Below are positions 1 through 8,969 of a DNA stretch of 64,000 nucleotides, in pieces. Source of the DNA: Actinospica sp035552695 (lineage in GTDB: Bacteria > Actinomycetota > Actinomycetes > Streptomycetales > Catenulisporaceae); the NCBI RefSeq assembly GCF_035552695.1, contig NZ_DASZKT010000043.1, forward strand, positions 29,253 through 93,252, given 5' to 3'. The position numbers and the translations under genes were made by a program. The notes below the pieces were generated by a model. The model ran no database searches and was not told the DNA's origin. It was given only the letters and a program-made list of their open reading frames with translations. Each line of letters opens with the position of its first letter. The first letter of the stretch is position 1.

Positions 1-619
1 ACACCAGGCCGACGACGGAAATCACCCAGCCGGTGATGCGCGGGCCGTTTCCCCAGTCGTAGTACGCGGCGTCGGTCAACCAGCCGCCGATGAGCGCGAT
101 GCCGTTGTCGATCAGCCACGCCCCGACACGCTGCCACCACGTAGCGAACGGCGGCATCCCGGGCGGCAGGCCCGTCGCGCCGAGCGGCGCGCCGCCGTAC
201 TGCGGGCCGTAGCCGGGAGGCGGCGGGGGCGGATAGCCGTAGCCGGGCGGCGGCTGGTCCTGCGGCTGCGGCCGGCCGTATTCAGGCTGCTGACCGTAGC
301 CCGGCTGTTGGGCGTACGAGGGCTGCTGCTGGTCGTAGCCGGGCTGTTGACCGTGGCCGGGTTGCTGTTGCCCGTGCTCGTTCGGCGGCTGCCACGCCTG
401 TTGCGGCTGCCCGGGCTGTTGCTGCTGGTTGAGCGGCGGCGGGACGGCGGTGTACGCGGTCGGATTGCCCTGCTCGTCGACGCGCGGCTGCTGGTGCAGT
501 TCCCGCAGCGCGTCCTCGGGCGCGACCGGCGGCTCGCCCTGGCCCGCCGCCGCCGCGGACTGCTGCTGCTGCTCCTGCGAATGCGGGTCCTGCGAGCTCG
601 GGTTCTCGGGCGTCGTCAC
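1..619 (-). CDS. RDD-family membrane protein, 3' end outside window
   Basis: The reading frame stays open to the window edge, so the C-terminus is missing; about 206 codons are visible. Residues 1 to about 140 are disordered, with many Gln/Pro/Gly/Tyr repeats of the PGYGQQP and YGYPPPPP type. A segment containing WWQRVGAWLIDNGIALIGGW follows, which is the typical opening of an RDD domain (the first Arg-Asp membrane helix). RDD proteins are small multi-helix membrane proteins, some linked to ion transport, with no fixed substrate. I chose GTG at 619 because GGAGG lies 5 bases upstream; an in-frame ATG at 658 has no such site. The gene lies on the same strand as the two membrane-protein genes that follow it in coordinate order (up to 2190). 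Confidence 0.75.
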   Translation of the reverse strand, partial: MTTPENPSSQDPHSQEQQQQSAAAAGQGEPPVAPEDALRELHQQPRVDEQGNPTAYTAVPPPLNQQQQPGQPQQAWQPPNEHGQQQPGHGQQPGYDQQQPSYAQQPGYGQQPEYGRPQPQDQPPPGYGYPPPPPPGYGPQYGGAPLGATGLPPGMPPFATWWQRVGAWLIDNGIALIGGWLTDAAYYDWGNGPRITGWVISVVGLV

Positions 620-688
620 CGTGGCCTCCAAGATCTGTCCGTCCGTCAAACAGATCATGTGACAGGGTCGGCCGGGCCGCCTCCCGGA

Positions 689-1141
689 CTACGCCAACCG
701 CGTGCCGCCGAGGACGAAGCCGAAGCGGTGCAGCTGCCAGACCCAGGCGAGCGCCAGCAGGACGCCGAGCACGGTGTTGCGCCGGCGTACCGGGAGATTG
801 GCCCAGGAGGCGACCGGGTCGATGCGCGTGAGCGGCGCGGCGAGGAAGACCGCGAACGCGAGGACGGTCAGCGGATTGGCCGTCAGGGCGGCCGTCCAGT
901 GCCCGGCCCCGGCCTCCATGAACACGGTCGTCGAGCCGCACATCGGGCACGGGATACCGGTCAGCCGCCGCAGCGGGCAGAGCGCGCCGGGGTCGTGGTG
1001 CCCGTGGATCCAGGCGGCGCCGAGCGAGCAGACCGCGGCCAGGCCGAGTCGTCCGCCGGAGGCGAGGACCCGCTCCGGGACGCCGCGCGGCGCCAGCCGG
1101 ACCAGCCGGCTCGGGGCCGGTGCCGCCTCGGCCGCGGACAT
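689..1141 (-). CDS. DUF2752 family membrane protein
   Basis: A 150-residue protein with three or four hydrophobic segments. It carries the DUF2752 signature LCPLRRLTGIPCPMCGSTT around residues 50-68: paired cysteines in CPxCGSTT next to a helix. The family is widespread in actinomycetes and its biochemical role is unknown; the CPxC pair suggests metal or redox chemistry at the membrane, but that is inference. The start at MSAAEAAPAP (1141) lies 5 bases after the stop of the neighbour at 1147-2190, so the two genes are probably co-transcribed and translationally coupled. A longer in-frame opening upstream only overlaps that neighbour. Confidence 0.8.
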   Translation of the reverse strand: MSAAEAAPAPSRLVRLAPRGVPERVLASGGRLGLAAVCSLGAAWIHGHHDPGALCPLRRLTGIPCPMCGSTTVFMEAGAGHWTAALTANPLTVLAFAVFLAAPLTRIDPVASWANLPVRRRNTVLGVLLALAWVWQLHRFGFVLGGTRLA

Positions 1142-1146
1142 CGGCC

Positions 1147-2190
1147 TCAGCCCCTGGTCCCGAAGTCGTTCTGGAAGTTCGTCTCGCACTGGTTCTGCGC
1201 GGAGATCGTCGTGGCCGAGCGCAGGCAGTTCGAGAGCTGCGACAGCTGCGTGTAGAAGATCAGCGAGAACGCCAGGATCATCAGCGAGAGCAGCGAGGCG
1301 ATCGAGCTCCACACGATCGCGCCGACGGCCTCCGGCGCGCGCTTGCCCTTCGCCAGCGCCGCACGCTGCGCGAACACGCCAAGCCACAGCCCGGTCAGCC
1401 CGAGCACGAGCCCGGCCCCGGCGCCGACCATCCACGTCGGGAAGTTCGAGATGCTGTACCAGATCGCCAAGAGCGTGCACCCGATCGCGCCGAGGGCCAG
1501 GCCGCGCGCCCACCGGGTGCGCAGATCCAGCGGCTGACGCTTCTCCTGCTCGGCGGGCTGACGCTGCTGCCGCTGGCGCTGCCACGGGTCGTCCTGCTGC
1601 TGATTCGGGGGCTGCTGCGGCCTCGGCGGCCCGTAGCGGTTCGGGTCCTGCCAGGGCGGCATCGGCGGGGGCGGCGGACCGAACGGACCCGGCTGGTCGT
1701 AAGGATTCTGCGGCGGCTGCGGCGGCGCGATGGGCGGCGGCTCCGGGGTCCCCGGCGTGCCCTGCGCCTCAGGGGACTGATCGGACTGACCGGACTGTTC
1801 GGGTTGATCGCCCGGGGTCTCGGGCTTTCCGGAATCGGCCTCGGAGTCGCCGGCGCCGGCTGCGCCCTCGGCACCGTCCGCGTCCTGCGCGCCCGTCGTG
1901 CCCTCGGCACCGGCGGCATCCTCGGCACCCGCGGGCGGCGGCGCGGGCTGCTGCGGCGGCATGGCCACGCCCCAGCCGGCCTGCGACTGCGGGGCGGCGC
2001 CGGGGCGGCCGACGTACCAGGGCGCGGGCGCGGGCTGGCTGTCCGACCAGCGCGGGGGCTGCGGGGAGCGGTTCGGCGCGGCGTCGCCGGAACCGTCGCC
2101 CGAGTCCGGCCCCGGAGCGCTCTCCGGCCCGGCGGACCCGGTCTGGCTGGGCGAGGCGTCGGTCACGTTCTCCTCGGGCTCTGTCGTCAT
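1147..2190 (-). CDS. Pro/Gln-rich three-helix membrane protein (DUF4190-like)
   Basis: A 347-residue protein. The first ~225 residues are low-complexity and disordered, rich in Pro, Gln, Gly, Ala and acidic residues. The C-terminal third has three hydrophobic helices, beginning around RGLALGAIGCTLLAIWYS, GAGAGLVLGLTGLWLGV and SSIASLLSLMILAFSLIFYT, and a short tail with two cysteines. The layout is that of the many actinobacterial DUF4190-type proteins, which are thought to sit at the cell envelope or septum; no function is established. It is transcribed away from purN, and the promoters for both must lie in 2191-2334. The DUF2752 gene follows almost immediately. Confidence 0.7.
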   Translation of the reverse strand: MTTEPEENVTDASPSQTGSAGPESAPGPDSGDGSGDAAPNRSPQPPRWSDSQPAPAPWYVGRPGAAPQSQAGWGVAMPPQQPAPPPAGAEDAAGAEGTTGAQDADGAEGAAGAGDSEADSGKPETPGDQPEQSGQSDQSPEAQGTPGTPEPPPIAPPQPPQNPYDQPGPFGPPPPPMPPWQDPNRYGPPRPQQPPNQQQDDPWQRQRQQRQPAEQEKRQPLDLRTRWARGLALGAIGCTLLAIWYSISNFPTWMVGAGAGLVLGLTGLWLGVFAQRAALAKGKRAPEAVGAIVWSSIASLLSLMILAFSLIFYTQLSQLSNCLRSATTISAQNQCETNFQNDFGTRG

Positions 2191-2334
2191 ATCGTCGTCA
2201 GTCGCTGATTGGCCCTATCACGGTATCCATAGATATCGTTGGCCGCGAATCCGTGTCCCGCCCGTTACGCGGCCGCTGGATACGGTGCACTTGATTGTCT
2301 GCAGCCAGAATCTCACAGAAAGGGAGCCGCGGTC

Positions 2335-2976
2335 GTGGCCTCCACTCTGGATCTCCTACCCGGCCATGCGCCGGCACGCCTGGTCGTGCTGGTCTCCGGC
2401 ACCGGGACCAATCTCCAAGCCCTGCTCGACGCCTGCCGGGACCCGGCCTACGGCGCCGCGGTCGTCGCGGTGGGCGCCGACCGAGACGGCATCGCCGGAC
2501 TCGAGCGCGCGCACGCGGCGGGCGTCCCCACCTTCGTCCACCGGGTCAAGGACCATCCGGACCGCCGGACCTGGGACCTCGCCATTCGCGACACCGTGGC
2601 GGCGTACGAACCGGACCTGGTGGTCAGCGCCGGGTTCATGAAGCTGCTCGGACCCGACTTCCTGGCGGCCTTCCCCGGCCGGGTCGTCAACACCCATCCG
2701 GCCCTGCTGCCCTCCTTCCCGGGCATGCACGCGGCGCGCGACGCGCTCGCCTACGGCGTCAAGGTCACCGGCTGCACCCTGTTCGCGGTGACCGAGGGCG
2801 TCGACGACGGCCCGGTGATCGCCCAGAGCGCGGTCCAGGTCGAGGCGGGCGACGACGAGAACTCCCTGCACGACCGCATCAAGGTCGCGGAACGAGCGCT
2901 GCTCGTGAACTACGTGGGCCGGATGGCCCGCAACGGCTGGACCATCGACGCGGAGCGAAAGGTGACCGTGAAATGA
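2335..2976 (+). CDS. purN: Phosphoribosylglycinamide formyltransferase
   Basis: PurN transfers a formyl group from 10-formyltetrahydrofolate to GAR, the third step of de novo purine synthesis, in the cytoplasm. The 213-residue protein has the nucleotide-binding loop VLVSGTGTNLQAL near residue 18. The catalytic trio is present as Asn119 and His121 in VVNTHPALLPSFPG and Asp158 in VDDGPVI. The GTG at 2335 is preferred because AGGGAG lies 8 bases upstream at 2321-2326; the frame is open further upstream but has no site there. Its stop overlaps the purH start (ATGA), so the pair forms one translationally coupled operon, as in Streptomyces. Confidence 0.95.
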   Translation: MASTLDLLPGHAPARLVVLVSGTGTNLQALLDACRDPAYGAAVVAVGADRDGIAGLERAHAAGVPTFVHRVKDHPDRRTWDLAIRDTVAAYEPDLVVSAGFMKLLGPDFLAAFPGRVVNTHPALLPSFPGMHAARDALAYGVKVTGCTLFAVTEGVDDGPVIAQSAVQVEAGDDENSLHDRIKVAERALLVNYVGRMARNGWTIDAERKVTVK

Positions 2977-4556
2977 GCGAGACCATCGAGACCACCGAGA
3001 CCGTCAGGATCCGCCGGGCGCTGGTCAGCGTCTACGACAAGACCGGCCTCGAGGAGCTGGCCCGGGGCCTGCACGCGGCCGGCGTCGCCCTCGTCTCCAC
3101 CGGCAGCACGGCCGCGCGGATCCGCGCGGCGGGCGTGCCGGTCACCGAGGTGGCCGAGCTCACCGGCTTCCCCGAGTGCCTGGACGGCCGGGTCAAGACC
3201 CTGCATCCCAAGGTGCACGCGGGCATCCTCGCCGACCGCCGGCTGCCCGAGCACGTCGCGCAGCTCGACGAGCTCGGCATCGAGCCCTTCGACCTGGTGG
3301 TCGTCAACCTCTACCCGTTCACCCAGACGGTCGCCTCGGGTGCCGCGCCGGACGAATGCGTCGAGCAGATCGACATCGGCGGCCCGTCCATGGTGCGCGC
3401 CGCCGCGAAGAACCACCCGAGCGTCGCGGTCGTGGTCAACCCCGAGCGGTACGCCGACGTGCTCGGCACCGTGAACGCGGCCGACGGCGGCTTCACGCTG
3501 GCCCAGCGCAAGCGGCTCGCCGCCGAGGCCTTCGCGCACACCGCGGCGTACGACGCGGCCGTGGCCTCCTGGTTCGCCCGCGACTACGCGCCCGCCGACG
3601 ACTCGCCGTTCCCCGAGTTCCTGGCGATGCCGTACGTGCGCTCCTCGGTGCTGCGCTACGGCGAGAACCCGCACCAGGGGGCCGCCCTCTACCTCGCGCA
3701 GCACAGCGCGGGCACGCTCGCCGAGGCGGAGCAGCTGCACGGCAAGGAGATGTCCTTCAACAACTACGTGGACTCCGACGCCGCGCTGCGTGCCGCGTAC
3801 GACTTCGACGAGCCCTGCGTCGCGATCATGAAGCACGCCAACCCGTGCGGCATCGCGGTCTCCTCGGCCGACGTCGCCGACGCGCACCGCAAGGCGCACG
3901 CCTGCGACCCGGTCTCCGCGTTCGGCGGGGTCATCGCCGTCAACCGGCCGGTCAGCGTGGAGATGGCGCGGCAGGTCGCCGAGGTGTTCACCGAGGTGCT
4001 GATCGCCCCCGAGTACGAGCAGGGCGCGGTCGAGATCCTGGCCGCGCGCAAGAACATCCGGCTGCTGCGCACCCCGGCGCGGGCCCGCCGGCACGTCGAG
4101 TTCCGGCAGATCTGCGGCGGCCTGCTGGTCCAGCAGGGCGACCTCTACCAGGCGCCCGGCGACGCGACCGAGGCCTGGCAGCTCGCCGCCGGACCGGCCG
4201 CGTCCGACGAGGTGCTCGCCGACCTCGCGTTCGCCTGGCGGGCGGTGCGCGCGGTGAAGTCCAACGCCATCCTGCTCGCGAGCGGACTCGCCTCGGTGGG
4301 CGTCGGCATGGGGCAGGTGAACCGGGTGGACTCGGCCAGGCTCGCCGTGGCCAGGGCCGACGAGCGGGCCGCCGGCTCGGTCGCCGCCTCGGACGCCTAC
4401 TTCCCGTTCCCCGACGGCCTGCAGGTGCTGATCGACGCGGGTGTGCGCGCGGTCGTGCAGCCGGGCGGCTCGGTGCGGGACGCCGACTCGATCGCGGCGG
4501 CCGAGGCGGCCGGCGTGACCATGTACCTGACCGGCACCCGGCACTTCGCGCACTGA
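2973..4556 (+). CDS. purH: Bifunctional AICAR transformylase / IMP cyclohydrolase
   Basis: PurH carries out the last two steps of IMP synthesis. The 527-residue protein has the expected two domains. The N-terminal IMP cyclohydrolase (MGS-like fold) spans about residues 12-150 and includes LVSVYDKTGLEELA and VKTLHPKVHAGIL. The AICAR transformylase spans about 150-525, with SFNNYVDSDAA near 261 and the catalytic Lys287-His288 in IMKHANPCG. Length is normal for the family. The ATG overlaps the purN stop by 4 bp. A hairpin terminator at 4568-4597 follows directly, so the operon probably ends here. Confidence 0.96.
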   Translation: MSETIETTETVRIRRALVSVYDKTGLEELARGLHAAGVALVSTGSTAARIRAAGVPVTEVAELTGFPECLDGRVKTLHPKVHAGILADRRLPEHVAQLDELGIEPFDLVVVNLYPFTQTVASGAAPDECVEQIDIGGPSMVRAAAKNHPSVAVVVNPERYADVLGTVNAADGGFTLAQRKRLAAEAFAHTAAYDAAVASWFARDYAPADDSPFPEFLAMPYVRSSVLRYGENPHQGAALYLAQHSAGTLAEAEQLHGKEMSFNNYVDSDAALRAAYDFDEPCVAIMKHANPCGIAVSSADVADAHRKAHACDPVSAFGGVIAVNRPVSVEMARQVAEVFTEVLIAPEYEQGAVEILAARKNIRLLRTPARARRHVEFRQICGGLLVQQGDLYQAPGDATEAWQLAAGPAASDEVLADLAFAWRAVRAVKSNAILLASGLASVGVGMGQVNRVDSARLAVARADERAAGSVAASDAYFPFPDGLQVLIDAGVRAVVQPGGSVRDADSIAAAEAAGVTMYLTGTRHFAH

Positions 4557-4567
4557 CGAACGCACGA

Positions 4568-4597
4568 GGCGGCCCTGACGCGTATATCAGGGCCGCC
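4568..4597. terminator. Intrinsic terminator between convergent purH and the 4614 gene
   Basis: An 11-bp perfect stem, GGCGGCCCTGA paired with TCAGGGCCGCC, closes an 8-base loop (CGCGTATA). It has no T-run, which is usual in actinomycetes. Placed between two converging stop codons, it could serve both directions. Confidence 0.75.
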
Positions 4598-4613
4598 GTC
4601 AGTGCTCGAATGG

Positions 4614-5108
4614 TCAGAGCTTCAGGTTGCGCTTGATGCAGGCGTTGTAGGCAGACGTGTCGTTCTTGTCGATCGACTTGCACGAGTTGGCCGCGTGCAC
4701 CGCCGCGACGGTCACCAGCCCGCCGCCGATGATCCCGAGCACGCACAGGACGATCCCGGCGATGCCGAGGCCGCGCTTGAGGTTCCGCCGGGACGCGCCC
4801 ACGATGCCGATGATGCCGAGGATCAGGCCGACCAGGCCCACGATCGAACCGAAGAAGCCGAAGATGATCATCGGGAGCGAGATGATGCCGAGGATCAGCG
4901 AGGAGATCGCGAGCTTGCTGTTGCGCGGCGGGCCGTAGGGCTGGCCGGGCGCGCCGTAGCCGCCGCCGGGGATGCCGCCACCGCCGCCGAGGCCGCCCGC
5001 GAGCGGCGGCGCGGCCGGGTACTGCTGCTGCGGGTACTGCGGGAACTGTGACGGGGACTGCCCCTGTTCCGGCTGATCCTGCGGCTCTTGCCCCCACTGC
5101 TCGGACAC
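4614..5108 (-). CDS. DUF4190 domain membrane protein
   Basis: A 164-residue protein with a Gln/Pro/Gly-rich N-terminal half. A DUF4190-type pair of Gly-rich helices follows: LAISSLILGIISLPMIIFGF, then VGLILGIIGIVGASRRNLKRGLGIAGIVLCVLGIIGG when read in parts. The short extracytoplasmic tail contains two cysteines (SCKSIDKND and NACIKRN), which could form a disulfide. The start is GTG at 5108 with GAGGATC upstream. It is divergent from folD and convergent with purH. Proteins of this family recur in actinomycete genomes and have no assigned function. Confidence 0.78.
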   Translation of the reverse strand: MSEQWGQEPQDQPEQGQSPSQFPQYPQQQYPAAPPLAGGLGGGGGIPGGGYGAPGQPYGPPRNSKLAISSLILGIISLPMIIFGFFGSIVGLVGLILGIIGIVGASRRNLKRGLGIAGIVLCVLGIIGGGLVTVAAVHAANSCKSIDKNDTSAYNACIKRNLKL

Positions 5109-5203
5109 CTGATCCTCACCCTTCGGACTGAGAAGAATTTGATTTCGTGAATGGATTTCGGCTGATCACCGAACGAGCGTAGAGCAAATGCGAGGATGAC
5201 ACC

Positions 5204-6061
5204 ATGACAGCGACCGTGTTGGACGGCTGGGCTACGGCGAAGGAGATCCGCGCCGACCTGAGCGCGCGGGTGGCCAAGCTCAAGGAGCGCGGCGTGACGC
5301 CGGGCCTCGGCACGATCCTGGTCGGCGACGACCCCGGATCGCACGCCTACGTCTCGATGAAACACCGTGACAGTGCCCTGATCGGCATCGACTCGATCGA
5401 CAGGCGCTTGCCGGCGACGGCCACCCAGGCCGAGGTCGAGGCCGCGGTCGAGGAACTCAACGCGGACCCGGCCTGTCACGCCTACCTGGTGCAGTTGCCG
5501 CTGCCCAAGGGCCTGGACGAGTACCCGGTGCTCGAGAAGGTCGACCAGGCCAAGGACGCCGACGGCCTGCACCCGCTGAGCCTCGGCAAGCTGGTGCTCG
5601 GCGAGCCGACCCCGCTGCCGTGCACGCCGTGGGGCTGCGTCGTGCTGCTGCGCAGATTCGGAGTGCAGCTCAACGGCGCCGACGTCGTCGTCATCGGCCG
5701 AGGCATCACCGTCGGCCGCCCGCTCAGCCTGATCCTCAGCAGGAAGAGCGAGAACTCGACCGTGACCCTGTGCCACACCGGCACCCGCGACATCCCCGCC
5801 CACGTCCGCCGCGCGGACGTGGTGGTGGCCGCGGCCGGCGTCCCGCACATGATCACCGCCGACATGGTCAAGCCCGGCGCCGCCGTACTGGACGTCGGCG
5901 TCTCGCACGTGGACGGCAAGCTCACCGGCGACGTGCACCCCGACGTCGCCGAAGTCGCCGGCTTCCTCTCACCCAACCCCGGCGGCGTCGGACCGATGAC
6001 CCGCTCGCTGCTGCTCACCAACGTCGTCGAAGCCGCCGAGCGCGCCGCGGCCGGCCGCTAG
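5204..6061 (+). CDS. folD: Methylenetetrahydrofolate dehydrogenase / cyclohydrolase
   Basis: FolD interconverts 5,10-methylene-THF and 10-formyl-THF with NADP; the latter is the formyl donor used by PurN and PurH nearby. The 285-residue protein has the catalytic Tyr49 and Lys53 in YVSMK, the folate-site region VQLPLPKGLDEYPVL, and the nucleotide-binding region VVIGRGITVGRPLSLIL. The family signature near the C-terminus reads PNPGGVGPMT. The ATG at 5204 has a GAGG-type site about 8 bases upstream. It is monocistronic and ends in a strong hairpin at 6084-6117. Confidence 0.96.
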   Translation: MTATVLDGWATAKEIRADLSARVAKLKERGVTPGLGTILVGDDPGSHAYVSMKHRDSALIGIDSIDRRLPATATQAEVEAAVEELNADPACHAYLVQLPLPKGLDEYPVLEKVDQAKDADGLHPLSLGKLVLGEPTPLPCTPWGCVVLLRRFGVQLNGADVVVIGRGITVGRPLSLILSRKSENSTVTLCHTGTRDIPAHVRRADVVVAAAGVPHMITADMVKPGAAVLDVGVSHVDGKLTGDVHPDVAEVAGFLSPNPGGVGPMTRSLLLTNVVEAAERAAAGR

Positions 6062-6083
6062 GCGGAGCGTCGGCGGCGCAGGC

Positions 6084-6117
6084 AGGGCCGACCGGCAAAT
6101 GTGAGCCGGTCGGCCCT
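6084..6117. terminator. Bidirectional terminator between folD and glgB
   Basis: A 13-bp perfect stem (AGGGCCGACCGGC with GCCGGTCGGCCCT) surrounds the 8-base loop AAATGTGA. It lies between two converging genes and has no T-tract. Confidence 0.8.
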
Positions 6118-6135
6118 GGACGGTCCGAGGTGTCC

Positions 6136-8388
6136 CTACTCAGTGCCCTTAGCGGGCTCCAGCCACAGCACGCCCAGCGGGGGCAGGCGCAGCACCGCGT
6201 GGGCGGGCTGGCTCCACATCGGTTCGGCGATCGAGTGGACCTGGCCCATGTTGCCGACGCCGCTGCCGCCGTACTGCTCGGCGTCGGTGTTGAGGACCTC
6301 GTTCCAGCGCGGCGCGCGGTCGGCGGGGAGGGGGAGCGGCAGGCGGTAGTCCTCCCACGGCACGCCGGCGAAGTTGGCCACGCAGACCAGCGGGGTGCCG
6401 TCCTCGGACCAGCGCGCGAAGGCGAACACGTTGTGGTCGGCGTCGTCGGAGGAGAGCCAGGTGAATCCCGAGGGGCTGAAGTCCTGCTGCCACAGCGCCG
6501 GACGGTCCCGGTACGCGGCGTTCAGGTCCTGGACCGTCTTGAACACGCCGCGGTGCTCGGCGTGGTCGAGCAGCCACCAGTCCAGGCCGTGCTGCTCGGA
6601 CCACTCGTCGCTCTGCGCGAACTCGCCGCCGGAGAACAGCAGCTGCTTGCCGGGATGCGCCCACATGTACGCCAGCAGGGCCCTGAGATTCGCGAACTGC
6701 TGCCAGCGGTCGCCGGGCATCTTGTGCAGCAGCGAGCGCTTGCCGTGCACGACCTCGTCGTGGCTGAGCGGCAGGATGAAGTTCTCGGTGAACGCGTAGA
6801 CCAGCGAGAACGTCATCCGGTGGTGGTGGTAGCGCCGGTTGACGGGCTCCTCGGACACGTAGCCGAGCGTGTCGTGCATCCAGCCCATGTTCCACTTGAA
6901 GCCGAAGCCCAGGCCGTCGTGGCTGGTCGGCTGGGTGACGCCGGGCCAGGCCGTCGACTCCTCGGCGAACATCAGCACGCCGGGCACGCGCTTGTACACC
7001 GTCGCGGTCAGCTCCTGCAGGAAGGAGACCGCCTCCAGGTTCTCCCGGCCGCCGAACGCGTTCGGGTGCCATTCCCCGGCCGGGCGCGAGTAGTCGAGGT
7101 AGAGCATCGAGGCGACCGCGTCCACGCGCAGCCCGTCGATGTGCATCTCCTCGCACCAGTACAGCGCCGAGGCGAGCAGGAAGTTGCGCACCTCGCGGCG
7201 CCCGAAGTCGAACACCAGCGTGCCCCAGTCCGGGTGCTCGCCGCGCCACGGATCCGGGTGCTCGTACAGGTTCGTGCCGTCGAACTGCGCGAGCGCCCAG
7301 GCGTCCTTCGGGAAGTGCGCGGGCACCCAGTCCACGATCACGCCGATCCCGGCGGCGTGCAGCGCGTCGATCAGGGCCTTGAAGTCGTCCGGGTCGCCTA
7401 GCCGCGCGGTCGGCGCGAAGTACGAAGAGACCTGATAGCCCCACGAGCCGCCGAAGGGGTGCTCGGTCGGCGGCAGGAACTCGACGTGCGTGAAGCCGAG
7501 CTCGTTGAGGTACCGCGGCAGCTGCTCGGCCAGCCCGCGGTACGTCAGCCCGGGCCGCCACGAGGCGAGGTGCATCTCGTACACGGACTGCGGCTCGCGG
7601 TACGGGTCCGACTCGGTGCGCCGCTTGAGCCACTCGCCGTCGGCCCATTCGTAGTGCGAGACGTCGATCACCGACGCGGTTTCCGGCGGGCACTCGGTCC
7701 GCTGCGCGAGCGGGTCGGCCTTCTGCCGCCAGACCCCGTCGCGGCCGAGGATCTCGTACTTGTAGCGCTGCCCGGCGCCGATGCCCGGCACGAACAGCTC
7801 CCAGACGCCGCTGGAGCCGAGCGAGCGCATCGGGTAGCCGGTGCCGTCCCAGTAGTTGAAGTCACCGATGACGCGCACGCCCTGCGCGTTCGGCGCCCAG
7901 ACCGCGAAGCCGGTGCCCTCGACCGTGCCGCCGTCCGGGGCGTCGGCCGTGCGCACGTGCGCGCCGAGCACCTCCCACAGCTGCTCGTGCCTGCCTTCGC
8001 CGATCAGGTGCAGGTCGACGTCGCCGGGCAACGGCAGGAACCGGTAGGCGTCGTCCTGCTCCAAGACCGATTCGCCGTAGTCCACCCGCAGCCGGTAAGC
8101 CTCGTCGGGCCGGCCGGGCACGACCCCGGCGAACAGGCCCTCGCCCTGGTCGTGCAGCGCGTACTCGCCGTCCGCCTGGACCACCCGGACGCCCTCGGCG
8201 AACGGCCGCAGCACCCTGATGACGCGTGCTCCGTCGCCGGCCGGGTGCGAGCCGAGCAGCGCGTGCGGATCGTGCACCGCGCCGCCGAGCAGGCCCTCGA
8301 GCTGAACCGAATCCGGGCGCTCGGCAGGGGCGGCCGTCCCGGTGGTGGCGTCGATGGCCGCCGAGCTCTTGTTCTGTTCTCCCGTCAC
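6136..8388 (-). CDS. glgB: 1,4-alpha-glucan branching enzyme
   Basis: GlgB introduces alpha-1,6 branches into glycogen or the GlgE-type glucan. The 750-residue protein begins with a GlgB N-terminal domain (LLGGAVHDPHALLGSHPAGD) and a CBM48 segment (GTGFAVWAPNAQGVRVIGD). A GH13 barrel follows with the expected residues: Asp in DGLRVDAVASMLYLDYSR, Glu in MFAEESTAWPG and the His-Asp pair in LSHDEVVHGK. A beta-sandwich C-terminus closes the protein. I start it at GTG 8388 (VTGEQNKSS). The open frame continues to 8841, but that stretch overlaps the separate gene at 8496-8771 and does not look like GlgB. Its usual partners (glgE, treS, maltokinase) are not in the window. Confidence 0.93.
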   Translation of the reverse strand: MTGEQNKSSAAIDATTGTAAPAERPDSVQLEGLLGGAVHDPHALLGSHPAGDGARVIRVLRPFAEGVRVVQADGEYALHDQGEGLFAGVVPGRPDEAYRLRVDYGESVLEQDDAYRFLPLPGDVDLHLIGEGRHEQLWEVLGAHVRTADAPDGGTVEGTGFAVWAPNAQGVRVIGDFNYWDGTGYPMRSLGSSGVWELFVPGIGAGQRYKYEILGRDGVWRQKADPLAQRTECPPETASVIDVSHYEWADGEWLKRRTESDPYREPQSVYEMHLASWRPGLTYRGLAEQLPRYLNELGFTHVEFLPPTEHPFGGSWGYQVSSYFAPTARLGDPDDFKALIDALHAAGIGVIVDWVPAHFPKDAWALAQFDGTNLYEHPDPWRGEHPDWGTLVFDFGRREVRNFLLASALYWCEEMHIDGLRVDAVASMLYLDYSRPAGEWHPNAFGGRENLEAVSFLQELTATVYKRVPGVLMFAEESTAWPGVTQPTSHDGLGFGFKWNMGWMHDTLGYVSEEPVNRRYHHHRMTFSLVYAFTENFILPLSHDEVVHGKRSLLHKMPGDRWQQFANLRALLAYMWAHPGKQLLFSGGEFAQSDEWSEQHGLDWWLLDHAEHRGVFKTVQDLNAAYRDRPALWQQDFSPSGFTWLSSDDADHNVFAFARWSEDGTPLVCVANFAGVPWEDYRLPLPLPADRAPRWNEVLNTDAEQYGGSGVGNMGQVHSIAEPMWSQPAHAVLRLPPLGVLWLEPAKGTE

Positions 8389-8495
8389 CCGTCCCAGACT
8401 GCCACGTTCGGGGGAGCAGCGGGAGGCGGGGGCGTTACCGGAAGCCCACGGCGTGGCGGCCGGGCGGCTCGGCGGCCGCGTCGTCCGACGCACCG

Positions 8496-8771
8496 TCAGG
8501 AGTAGCCGCGGGTGCCGACGGCCCGCCGGATCAGCTCGTCCAACAGGCCCGATTTCGCGTCCCCGACCAGCTGTTTGAGCTGTTCCACGGACATCTGCAC
8601 GCGCTGGCCGAAGTCGTCGGCGAGCACGATCCGGCGCGGCGGATCGGCCTCCGGATCGAGAAAGAGCTCGGGGCAGCCGCAGTTGCAGTCGCCGCAGAAG
8701 ATCCGGATCGAGCACAGTTCCGGATGATGGGTGGGAATGAGCTGTACGGGTGAACGCTGTTCGGGGACCAC
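8496..8771 (-). CDS. Small conserved Cys-rich protein, function unknown
   Basis: A 91-residue cytoplasmic protein. Near residue 20 it has the cluster LCSIRIFCGDCNCGCPELFL, five cysteines in 16 residues, followed by an Asp-rich stretch. A helical tail follows (FGQRVQMSVEQLKQLVGDAK). The Cys cluster suggests metal binding. I recall similar short proteins in Streptomyces, often near mobile or regulatory genes, but cannot name a family. GTG at 8771 has GAGG 7-8 bases upstream. The gene overlaps only the spurious upstream extension of glgB, not glgB itself. Confidence 0.7.
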   Translation of the reverse strand: MVPEQRSPVQLIPTHHPELCSIRIFCGDCNCGCPELFLDPEADPPRRIVLADDFGQRVQMSVEQLKQLVGDAKSGLLDELIRRAVGTRGYS

Positions 8772-8969
8772 GGAAGCACCTCGCCAGACCTCGACACGCA
8801 GTGGGCGGTGAGTACCGAGCCTGCCCGCCGGTCTCTTCCACCGTAGATCTCCGGGCGTCGCCGGACTACGGAGCGTACGGCCGGGCCCGTGTACGCCGCC
8901 GTGGCCTTCCGCGCCGTCCGCCGCACGTCGCGCGCCCCGGCGTGCCTACGGCGTACCCCCTGCCCGCCG

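Noticed and set aside
8389..8841. N-terminal extension of glgB
   Set aside because: The frame is open but overlaps the separate Cys-rich gene in another frame and has no GlgB-like sequence before VTGEQNKSS.
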